Shown here piece after piece: positions 1-7,473 of a stretch of 64,000 nt of DNA. A program made the translations under genes and the position numbers. The notes under the pieces were generated by a model that searched no databases, was not told the origin of the DNA, and worked only from the letters and a program-made list of their open reading frames with translations. The DNA lies in NCBI GenBank assembly GCA_019694165.1, contig JAIBCL010000003.1, forward strand, positions 399,159-463,158. The letters run 5' to 3'. This stretch comes from Verrucomicrobiaceae bacterium. Lineage in GTDB: Bacteria > Verrucomicrobiota > Verrucomicrobiia > Verrucomicrobiales > Verrucomicrobiaceae. How positions within the stretch are numbered: position 1 is the first letter of the stretch; each line of letters starts with the position of its first letter.

Positions 1-283
1 TCACCGGTCGCACCGCGATCATCCCGAGCCTTCCCTCGTCACGCGGAGACGGGCGGATCGGTTCCGCGCCGGTCTCAAGCCCCTCCGTGACCAGGTTTCG
101 CGCGTTGGTCATGCCTGGCAAGGAAGGAACCAGCGTCCGAAGATCAAATCATCTTCCGGCTCGTTGTCGCGGTTCGATTCCCGTTTGCCAAGCCAACCGG
201 ACCAGCTACTCTGCGCGCCCCAAAAATCCGGCGCACGTGCAGCCTTGCCCGGCCCCATCATCCTCCGCCCGCCCCATTCCGCC
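1..283. other. 5' non-coding stretch upstream of trigger factor
   Basis: I see no convincing gene here. The segment around 165-195 looks like the 3' half of a tRNA (a TTCGATT loop, then GCCA), but the T-stem and the rest of a cloverleaf do not pair, so no RNA gene is called. A small hairpin (GAAGAT/ATCTTC arms) lies near 138-155. The stretch probably carries the leader and promoter of the trigger factor gene. Confidence 0.4.
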
Positions 284-1633
284 ATGAACATCAATGTCGA
301 ACACCAGCCGAACTGCCGCGCCATCGCCCATGTCCGCGTGCCCGGTGAGGAAGTGAACAAGAATCGTGACGAGATCGTGTCCTACTTCGCCCGCCAGGTG
401 CGACTGCCCGGCTACCGCCCCGGCAAGACGCCGAAGTCCGTGGTGGCAAAGCGCTATGAGGCCGAGATCCGCTCCGAGCTGGAGAACCAGCTCGTCAACG
501 AGGGCCTGCGCCAGGCCATCAAAAACGAGGGCCTCGAAGTGCTCAATGTCCTCTCCGTGAAGGACAAGCTGCACCATGACCCGGACCGCAGCTTCTCCTT
601 CAGCGCCGAGCTGATGCTCGCGCCGAAATTCGAACTGCCCGACTACAAAGGCATCCCCGTAAAGCTGCCGCGCATCGAGGTGACCGACGCCGACATCGAC
701 CACGACCTTCTCCACATGCGTGAGCGCCAACAGACCTTTGAAGACGTGGACCGTGCCGCCGCGAACGACGACGTGGTGAGTCTCTCTTACAGCGTCAGCC
801 TCGACGGCCGGCCCGTTGAGCAGACCGTCCCCGATGTGCCCGAGCACCTCAAGAAAGTCGAAGAGCAGTGGTTCCTTCTCGACACGGAGGAGGACTTCCT
901 CCCCGGCTTCTACGCCTCCATGCAGGGCATCACCAAGGGCGCGCAAAAGAAGGTGGAGGTCGCCCTGCCTGATGACTTTGGTGTCGAGGCCCTCCGCGGC
1001 AGGACCATCGTGCTCGATGTCACCTGCTCCGCCGTGAAGGAGAAGCGCCTGCCGGAACTGACCGAGGAGTTTGCCAAGAAAATCGGCGGCGAGGAAATGA
1101 CCGTCGAGACCCTGCGTGGAGAAGTGCGCGAGGCCGTGCGGCGCCGGCGCGAGCAGGCTCGCGACCAGTCCACCACGAACCAGGTGCTCGCCGCGTTGCA
1201 CGACCGCATCGAATTCGACATCCCGCAGGAGATCATCAACCGCGAGGCGCAGCGCCGCACCAATGAGATGGCCCAGCGCGCCATGCAAAGCGGCATGGGA
1301 CAGGAGGAACTCATGAAACACCAGGAGGAGATCGTCGGTGCCGCCACGCAGCAGGCGCGCCAGAGCGTGAAAGTGAATTTCATCCTCGAGCAGGTGGCCC
1401 AGAAGGAGCAGATCGAAGTCTCCGACCAGCAGCTCAGCGCCGCGCTCGCCTCCTGGGCGGCGCGCAGTGGCATGCCGGTGAAGAAATTCCTCGCCGAGGC
1501 GAAGAAGGGGAGTCTCATCGAGAACCTCCGCGGTGATCTGCTGCTGCAGAACACACTCAATTTCCTCAAGGACAATGCCGCCGTCGAGGAAACCGATCCC
1601 GAGACCGAACGCTGCGAGGTCCACGGACGGTAA
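284..1633 (+). CDS. tig: Trigger factor (ribosome-associated chaperone / peptidyl-prolyl isomerase)
   Basis: The 449-residue product is a trigger factor, which binds at the ribosomal exit tunnel and holds nascent chains. The N-terminal ribosome-binding domain ends in the family pattern with the loop GYRPGKTPKSVV (about residues 40-52), matching the GFRxGKxP signature. The middle section (about 155-245) corresponds to the FKBP-like PPIase domain, and the charged helical C-terminal domain makes up the rest. The length is typical (430-450 residues). The ATG at 284 was chosen because the protein then starts just before the beta-rich ribosome-binding domain; upstream in-frame sequence is proline-rich and not family-like. 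It is followed on the same strand by an MFS gene after about 125 bp. Confidence 0.95.
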   Translation: MNINVEHQPNCRAIAHVRVPGEEVNKNRDEIVSYFARQVRLPGYRPGKTPKSVVAKRYEAEIRSELENQLVNEGLRQAIKNEGLEVLNVLSVKDKLHHDPDRSFSFSAELMLAPKFELPDYKGIPVKLPRIEVTDADIDHDLLHMRERQQTFEDVDRAAANDDVVSLSYSVSLDGRPVEQTVPDVPEHLKKVEEQWFLLDTEEDFLPGFYASMQGITKGAQKKVEVALPDDFGVEALRGRTIVLDVTCSAVKEKRLPELTEEFAKKIGGEEMTVETLRGEVREAVRRRREQARDQSTTNQVLAALHDRIEFDIPQEIINREAQRRTNEMAQRAMQSGMGQEELMKHQEEIVGAATQQARQSVKVNFILEQVAQKEQIEVSDQQLSAALASWAARSGMPVKKFLAEAKKGSLIENLRGDLLLQNTLNFLKDNAAVEETDPETERCEVHGR

Positions 1634-1758
1634 GCAGTGTGCGGGCGGCTGCGGGAAATCCCGGACGGGAGCGGAACTGGAAGCACCGTTCCGGTGGCTG
1701 CCGTTCGTGCTTGTCGAGCACCGGGGCATCCTGCATCCTGCATCCCGCTCTCCTCGTC

Positions 1759-2994
1759 ATGTCCGCTCCGCTTCCCCGTTTTGCCTGGCTCACCGTCGGC
1801 CTCCTCTGGCCCGTCGCACTCCTGAATTACCTCGACCGGCAGATGCTCTCCACCATGGGCATCTCCATCAAGGCGGACATCGTCGAGCTGCAGAGCGCGG
1901 AGATGTACGGCAATCTCATGGCCGTCTTCATGTGGGTGTACGCCGTGTGCAGTCCGCTCGGCGGCATCATTGCGGATCGCGTCAGCAAACGCTGGCTCAT
2001 CATCACCAGCCTCGCCGTGTGGTCATTTGTCACGTTGATGATGGGGCATGTGCACGGCTACCGGGCGCTGTACGGCCTTCGTGCGGTGATGGGTGTGAGC
2101 GAGGCATTCTACATCCCGGCGGGCCTCGCCTTGATCGCTGATTATCATCGCGGGGCCACCCGCTCGCTTGCGGTTGGCATTCACATGAGCGGCATCTATC
2201 TCGGCCAGGCGCTGGGAGGACTCGGCGGCTGGGTGGCGCAGGAAATCTCGTGGCGCGCCGCGTTCCAGGGCTGTGGTGTCATCGGCGTGGCGTATGCCTT
2301 TGTGCTCATCGCGCTGCTGCGGGAGCGGGACAAGGCTGATGCGGCTGACGGGTCCGATACGTCCGACCTGTCTGACAAACCCTCCGCGTTGGCGCAACCC
2401 AACTGGGCCGGCTTCATCGTCCTCATGCTCTGTTTCTCTCTTCCCAGCCTGCCCGGCTGGGCGGTGAAAAACTGGCTGCCGACGCTGTTGCAGGATCGCT
2501 TCTTGATGGAGCAGAAGACTTCGGGACTCTGGGCCACGGTCGTCGTCGCTAGCGCGGGATTTCTTGGCGTGCTGATCGGCGGCCGGCTTTCGGATCGTTT
2601 GTCGCAGGAGAATGTGCGCGGCCGCACATGGGTAAGTGCGACGGGACTCGTCCTGATCGTCCCTGCGCTCGCCGGCATCGGACTCGCGCCGAGCTTTTGG
2701 GTTGTCATCGCCTGCACGGCGGTCTTTGGCATCGCCTTCGGACTCTTCGACACCAACAACATGCCCATCCTCTGCCAGCTCATGCCGCCGCGGCTTCGTG
2801 CCACGGGATACGGGCTGCTGAATCTGGCCGGCATCGGCTCCGGTGCCTTCCTCACGCCCTTGCTCGGCAGGCTCAAGGACCAGGGCGTTCCGCTGGCTTA
2901 CGGTTTCGCCTGCTGCGCCGTCCCGGCCCTCATCGCTGCGGCTCTCATGCTCTCGCTTCGCCCGGCGTCCCGAGATTGCGGTACCCCGGGCTGA
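1759..2994 (+). CDS. MFS transporter, anion:cation symporter-like
   Basis: The product is a 411-residue inner-membrane major facilitator with about 12 hydrophobic helices. The LNYLDRQ stretch in helix 1 and the loop GGIIADRVSKR (motif A type) resemble ACS-family transporters of sugar acids and other organic anions. A long central cytoplasmic loop separates the two six-helix halves. That loop contains a low-complexity acidic run (DKADAADGSDTSDLSDK, encoded around 2332-2380) made of near-repeats of a CTGAC/TCCGAC word. The start at 1759 places the first helix at residues 8-28. The substrate cannot be told from sequence; a nearby minus-strand cluster for glycan or sugar breakdown makes a sugar-acid substrate plausible. 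Confidence 0.85.
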   Translation: MSAPLPRFAWLTVGLLWPVALLNYLDRQMLSTMGISIKADIVELQSAEMYGNLMAVFMWVYAVCSPLGGIIADRVSKRWLIITSLAVWSFVTLMMGHVHGYRALYGLRAVMGVSEAFYIPAGLALIADYHRGATRSLAVGIHMSGIYLGQALGGLGGWVAQEISWRAAFQGCGVIGVAYAFVLIALLRERDKADAADGSDTSDLSDKPSALAQPNWAGFIVLMLCFSLPSLPGWAVKNWLPTLLQDRFLMEQKTSGLWATVVVASAGFLGVLIGGRLSDRLSQENVRGRTWVSATGLVLIVPALAGIGLAPSFWVVIACTAVFGIAFGLFDTNNMPILCQLMPPRLRATGYGLLNLAGIGSGAFLTPLLGRLKDQGVPLAYGFACCAVPALIAAALMLSLRPASRDCGTPG

Positions 2995-3042
2995 CACGGA
3001 TCGGATAGGAGGAATCGGTTCAGGCACGGGCGATGTCGCCAG

Positions 3043-4020
3043 TCACGGCCTGCGCAACTGCGCCTCGACACTCGCCGCCACCGCAGTAGCGAGCACTTCG
3101 TAGCCTTCGGCGGCGAAGTGAACGTCATTCGGGCGGCCATGTTTCTCCATGATCGGCTTCGCGATGGCATAGAGGTCGTCGATGGCCACGTCGCTCGACT
3201 GCATGAGCTGCACGGCGAGCTTGTTGCGCTCCTCCACGCTGTCGAATTTCCGTGTCGGCGAAAGCACGCCGCCCATCGGCACCGGCGTGGTGGTGGCAAA
3301 GACCAGCTTCGCGCCCGTGGCCTTCATCTTCACGATGAGCTTCTTCAGGTTCTCGATGTATTGCTCGCGAGAGGCACGCTGCGTGGTCTCAGAGTTGTAC
3401 TTCGCATCGTGCAGGCCGAAGTTGAAGTGAATCACGTCCCACTTTCCGTCGCCGAGCCACGCAGTCATCTTTTCGAGGCCGATCTCCGTCGCGCCGCCGT
3501 TTTGCGGGATGCGATGCACGTTCGCCTTGCCCTTCAGCTTCTCGCGCACCGGCAGCGTGTAGCCGATGGAGATCGAATCGCCGATCAACAGCACACGCGG
3601 CAGCTTCGGATCGTCCTTCACCGGCGTCATCGCGTCGTTTTTCTTCGAATCGGAGTCCGCCACACTCTCGCCCTCGTTTGCCTTGTCGAGTCCGAGCTTC
3701 TTCAACTCGGCCTGTTTCGCCAGCAACGGCTCCAACGTCGCATCGACCGCGAGAATGGCCTTCTTCAGCGCCGACTCATAAACTGCCGTCGCCTCGCGCC
3801 AGGCCTTGCCCGCGTTCTTGTCGCGATCCGCGGGGAACTTCTTCCGGTCCTCCGTGTAGGCTTTGCGTGCGGCGCTGTATGTCTTCGCCATTTCACGCAT
3901 CTCCGGCGTGCGTTTGGCAGTGATTTCAGCCTCCGCGAGCCGCTTCTTCTCCGCATCGGTGAGCGGTTCGACAGCGAAAGCATGCGCGGCGAGGAGAAGG
4001 AGGAGAAGCTGGTGTTTCAT
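3043..4020 (-). CDS. Secreted SGNH/GDSL hydrolase
   Basis: The 325-residue product starts with a short signal peptide (MKHQ then a Leu/Ala-rich core) and a charged helical region up to about residue 125. An SGNH hydrolase domain follows: block I is LLIGDSISIGY with the nucleophile Ser, block III is the NFGLHD stretch, and block V is DVHFAAEGY with the catalytic Asp and His. Such enzymes are esterases, often carbohydrate O-deacetylases. The start at 4020 was preferred over one 30 bp upstream because the signal peptide begins there. It lies 26 bp downstream of the DUF1501 gene on the same strand and is probably the last gene of that operon. Confidence 0.8.
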   Translation of the reverse strand: MKHQLLLLLLAAHAFAVEPLTDAEKKRLAEAEITAKRTPEMREMAKTYSAARKAYTEDRKKFPADRDKNAGKAWREATAVYESALKKAILAVDATLEPLLAKQAELKKLGLDKANEGESVADSDSKKNDAMTPVKDDPKLPRVLLIGDSISIGYTLPVREKLKGKANVHRIPQNGGATEIGLEKMTAWLGDGKWDVIHFNFGLHDAKYNSETTQRASREQYIENLKKLIVKMKATGAKLVFATTTPVPMGGVLSPTRKFDSVEERNKLAVQLMQSSDVAIDDLYAIAKPIMEKHGRPNDVHFAAEGYEVLATAVAASVEAQLRRP

Positions 4021-4046
4021 GACAAGATCGTGCGAAGAGGAATGCC

Positions 4047-5438
4047 TCACGCCAGCGCTTTCGTCACCACACGCCGTTCCTCGACGCCGGTGAGACGCTG
4101 ATCGAGGCCCTGATGGTGAAAACTCAGCCGCGTGTGATCCACGCCCATGAGATGCAGGATCGTCGCGTGCAGATCGCTCACATGCACGCGATCCTCGACC
4201 GCTTTGAAGCCGAGTTCATCCGTCGCGCCGATGGCCTGGCCGCCTTTCACACCCGCGCCGGCCATCCACATCGAAAAGCCATGCCAGTCGTGGTCGCGAC
4301 CCGGTTTGCCCACGCCTTCGCTCGTTGGTGTGCGGCCGAATTCGCCGCCCCACACGAGCAGCGTCTCGTCCCACAGGCCCGTGCGTTTCAGATCGGCAAT
4401 CAGCGCCGCGATGGGCTGGTCCGTCTCGCCCGCATGCAGCGTGTGATTCGTGATGCAGTCGTTGTGACCATCCCACGTGTCCTCGATGTGCCCGCCGCCG
4501 GAGTAGAGCTGGATGTAGCGCACGCCTTTCTCGATGAGCCGACGCGTGATGAGGCACTTGCGGCCAAAGTCGGCCGTGAGCGGATGATTCAGCCCATACA
4601 TCTCGCGCGTGGCAGCGGATTCGCGGTCGAGATCGACCACATCCATCGCCTCCGTCTGCATGCGATACGCGAGTTCATACGATTCGATGCGTGCATGAAG
4701 TTCCGACTGCTCGGGATGACGCGCGAGATGCTCTTCATTCAACGCTTTGAGCAAATCGAGGCTGCGCCGCTGCGTGCGGTCGCTCGTGCCCGTCGGCGTG
4801 GCGAGATCGAGCAAGGGCGAGCCGCCGCTGCGGAACAACGTGCCCTGAAACGCCGCCGGCATGTAGCCCGCCGACCAGTTCGACGCGCTGCCGATCGGTC
4901 CGCCGCGCGGATCGGTCATCACGACATAGCCGGGCAGGTTTTGATTCGTCGAGCCCAGCCCGTAGCTCAGCCACGAGCCGAGGCTCGGCTTGCCGATGAA
5001 GATGCTGCCCGTGTTCATCTGCAAACAGCCCGACGCATGCGCCGCCGTGTCCGCATGCATCGAGCGGATCACGCACAAGTCATCCGCATGCATCGCCGTG
5101 CGCGGAAACAGGCTGCTGATCTCCAGCCCGCTCTGCCCATGCCGCGTGAACTCAAACGGCGACTGCATCAGATGCCCCACCGCTCGTCCGTTCGATCCCA
5201 CCTTCGCATCGCCCGTGTAAGGCTGGCCGTGAAACTTTTTCAGCGCCGGCTTCGGATCAAACGTGTCCACTTGCGACGGCCCGCCGTTCATGAACAAGAA
5301 CACGCAATGCTTCGCCTTCGCCGCAAAGTGCCCCCGCCTCTCCGTCAACGGCCCCGCCATCAAATCCGCCAGCGCCAGCCCCGCGAAGCCACCCGTGGCC
5401 CGCAACAAGCAATCGCGTCGTGTGAATAGAGAGTTCAT
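4047..5438 (-). CDS. DUF1501 family secreted protein (Tat-type leader)
   Basis: The 463-residue product belongs to the DUF1501 family, which is abundant in Planctomycetes and Verrucomicrobia and distantly related to the sulfatase/alkaline-phosphatase fold. The N-terminus has twin arginines (FTRRDCLLRATGGFAGLALADL), typical of Tat-exported proteins of this family. Family-like stretches are FLFMNGGPSQVDTFDPKP near residue 50, GCLQMNTG and GGHIEDTWDGHNDC, WGGEFGRTPTSE and DHDWHGFSMWMAGAGVKGG. The GEFGRTP and HDWHG motifs are the strongest. Its biochemical role is not established. It follows the PSD1 cytochrome gene by only 4 bp, and DUF1501 genes very commonly sit next to PSD1 genes. The start at 5438 avoids overlap with that gene; an in-frame ATG at 5459 is possible. 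Confidence 0.85.
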   Translation of the reverse strand: MNSLFTRRDCLLRATGGFAGLALADLMAGPLTERRGHFAAKAKHCVFLFMNGGPSQVDTFDPKPALKKFHGQPYTGDAKVGSNGRAVGHLMQSPFEFTRHGQSGLEISSLFPRTAMHADDLCVIRSMHADTAAHASGCLQMNTGSIFIGKPSLGSWLSYGLGSTNQNLPGYVVMTDPRGGPIGSASNWSAGYMPAAFQGTLFRSGGSPLLDLATPTGTSDRTQRRSLDLLKALNEEHLARHPEQSELHARIESYELAYRMQTEAMDVVDLDRESAATREMYGLNHPLTADFGRKCLITRRLIEKGVRYIQLYSGGGHIEDTWDGHNDCITNHTLHAGETDQPIAALIADLKRTGLWDETLLVWGGEFGRTPTSEGVGKPGRDHDWHGFSMWMAGAGVKGGQAIGATDELGFKAVEDRVHVSDLHATILHLMGVDHTRLSFHHQGLDQRLTGVEERRVVTKALA

Positions 5439-5442
5439 CGGG

Positions 5443-7473
5443 TCATTCAGGATAAACAAACTCGTTCAAATTGAGGATCACGCGGCAGAGCTGCTCCAGT
5501 GATTCGTTTTGCAAAAACGCATGCATCTTCGCCAGTTCATCGCTCGATGGCTCCCGACACAAAGCGAGCCGCCACGCGAGGGAGATCTGTTTTGTGGCAT
5601 CATCGCCGGCTTCGCGTTTCAGGCGGGCGGCAAAGTGTTTCGCCTGTTCGTTCACGAAATCACCATTGAAGAGCGTGAGGGCCTGCGGGGCGACGGTGGT
5701 GACCTGGCGTTGGGGGCAACTGCTCACGGTATCGGCGAGGTCGAGCGTTTCGAGCATCGGCACAACGAGACCGCGCTTGATAAAGGTGTAGATGCTGCGG
5801 CGCGAGGCCTCGCGTTTATCTGAGGGCTTCCAGATCTTGTCTTTGTCGGTGTTTGCCTCCAGCGCGGCGGCGGGAATGGCGGGACGCATCGCCGGACCGA
5901 AGCGCTTCGGATTGAGCTGGCCGCTGACGGCGAGGATCGAATCGCGAATCGCCTCAGCCTCCAGACGTCGGTAGCGAAGCAGCGAATCGTCTGATTTGAC
6001 CTGTTGCCATGCCCTGCTCGTCAGAATAAGCCGGTGCAGCTTCCTCAACGACCATTTCGCCTCATGCACGAACCAGTGCGCGAGCCAGTCGAGCAGTTGG
6101 GGATGCGAGGGGGCTGCGCCCATAAGGCCGAAGTCGTTTGCGGTGCTCTCAAGGCCCTGCCCGAAATGCTGCTGCCACACGCGATTGACGATCACTCGCG
6201 CGGTGAGCGGGTTTTTCTCGCTCGCGATCCACTGCGCGAGGCCGAGGCGAGATTTTTGCCCGAGTGTTTCATTCAAGATGGCCGGCGAGGCAGGCTCAAC
6301 ACGATCTCCCAAACGCGAGGGCGAACCACGCAGCAGCACGTGCGTGAGCGGTGGTGTGCCTTCGGCCTGTTTCCAGGTGTAAACCTCCGTGTTGTCGATC
6401 TTCACCGTCAGTTCGGTGCGTCCTTGGCGCGGACGCTCGAGCGGATTGAAGACGGCGACGAGGCTGTAGTAGTCGCGCTGGCTCAGCGGCTCGAATTTGT
6501 GATCGTGGCAGCGAGCGCAGCCGATGGTGAGGCCGAGAAACGCCTGCCCGGTCGTGCTGACGATGTCGTCGAGTTGGTCGTAGCGATCCGTGGGCGGATC
6601 CGCGGGTTCGTCATCCCAATGACCAAGCCGCAGAAAGCCGGTGGCGATTTGTGTCTCGAGCGATTTGTCCTGCAACTCATCCCCGGCGATCTGCTCGATG
6701 ACAAACCGGTCGAAGGGCTTGTCCTTGTTCAGCGCTTCGATGACGTAGTCGCGGTAGCGCCACACGAAGGGCTTTTCCGCATCGCGCTCGTAGCCGTTGG
6801 TGTCCGCGTAGCGCACCACATCTAGCCAGTGGCGTGCCCAACGCTCGCCGTATTCGGGACGTGTGAGGAGATCGTCGATCACGGTGGCATAGGTCTCATT
6901 CGTCGCATCACTCCCATGAGACTGATGTGAGGAATGGGAGTCATGCGCAAAGCGCGCCTGTTCATCCAACGTCGGCAGCAGTCCGATGAGATCGAGAAAC
7001 ACACGACGCAGCAACGCATTCGGTGCCGCACGAGGCGCGGTGGTCTTGTCACCAAAGACAAACGCATCAATCGGATGCGCATGCGCCGACTTCGGCACCG
7101 CTGGGCGCTTCACCGGCTGAAAAGACCAGTGCTCCGAAGGCTTCTTCGGAATCACTTCATCACGCGGATAGGGCGCACCGGCCGCAATCCACTGCCGCAA
7201 CGTCTCCACCTGCATCGGCGTGAGCCGCGCGCCTTCCGGCGGCATGCGTTCGTCTTCATCGTGGGATTTCACGCGTTTCAGCAGCTCTTGATGCACGTCC
7301 TTTGAGATCAGCGCACCCGCATCGAGCCGCAGATCACCTTTTTGCTTCACGGTGCCGTGGCAGGAGGCACAGCGCTCCTTCAGCAGCGGTTTGATGTCCT
7401 TCACGTAATCCACCGCGCCCGCTGCCGTCGTGGCAGCGAGGGTGAGGCAGGGAATGAAGAGGACGCATTTCAT
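5443..7473 (-). CDS. PSD1/DUF1549-DUF1553 protein with c-type cytochrome domain
   Basis: The 676-residue secreted protein starts with a signal peptide. A planctomycete-type cytochrome c domain follows, with a CASCHG heme motif at about residue 36. The DUF1549 (PSCyt2) section contains RWARHWLDVVRYADTNGYE and a second CxxCH (CARCHDHKFEP). The DUF1553 (PSD1) section contains ARVIVNRVWQQHFGQGL. Such proteins are thought to transfer electrons at the cell surface or in the periplasm during polymer breakdown; direct proof is scarce. A His/Ser-rich run (about residues 175-190, encoded near 6895-6955) looks like a short repeat expansion in a loop. The gene overlaps the upstream FAD oxidoreductase gene by 4 bp, so translation is probably coupled. 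Confidence 0.88.
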   Translation of the reverse strand: MKCVLFIPCLTLAATTAAGAVDYVKDIKPLLKERCASCHGTVKQKGDLRLDAGALISKDVHQELLKRVKSHDEDERMPPEGARLTPMQVETLRQWIAAGAPYPRDEVIPKKPSEHWSFQPVKRPAVPKSAHAHPIDAFVFGDKTTAPRAAPNALLRRVFLDLIGLLPTLDEQARFAHDSHSSHQSHGSDATNETYATVIDDLLTRPEYGERWARHWLDVVRYADTNGYERDAEKPFVWRYRDYVIEALNKDKPFDRFVIEQIAGDELQDKSLETQIATGFLRLGHWDDEPADPPTDRYDQLDDIVSTTGQAFLGLTIGCARCHDHKFEPLSQRDYYSLVAVFNPLERPRQGRTELTVKIDNTEVYTWKQAEGTPPLTHVLLRGSPSRLGDRVEPASPAILNETLGQKSRLGLAQWIASEKNPLTARVIVNRVWQQHFGQGLESTANDFGLMGAAPSHPQLLDWLAHWFVHEAKWSLRKLHRLILTSRAWQQVKSDDSLLRYRRLEAEAIRDSILAVSGQLNPKRFGPAMRPAIPAAALEANTDKDKIWKPSDKREASRRSIYTFIKRGLVVPMLETLDLADTVSSCPQRQVTTVAPQALTLFNGDFVNEQAKHFAARLKREAGDDATKQISLAWRLALCREPSSDELAKMHAFLQNESLEQLCRVILNLNEFVYPE

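Noticed and set aside
115..195. A tRNA-like stretch with GGTTCGATTCC and a GCCA end, upstream of trigger factor
   Set aside because: The acceptor arms pair only partly, the T-stem has mismatches at three of five positions and no anticodon arm with a 7-base loop can be drawn.
206..1729. Long open frame antisense to trigger factor
   Set aside because: It mirrors the trigger factor codons in high-GC DNA and has no recognisable motifs; the same holds for the long minus-strand frame opposite the tamB-like gene (12842-15283).
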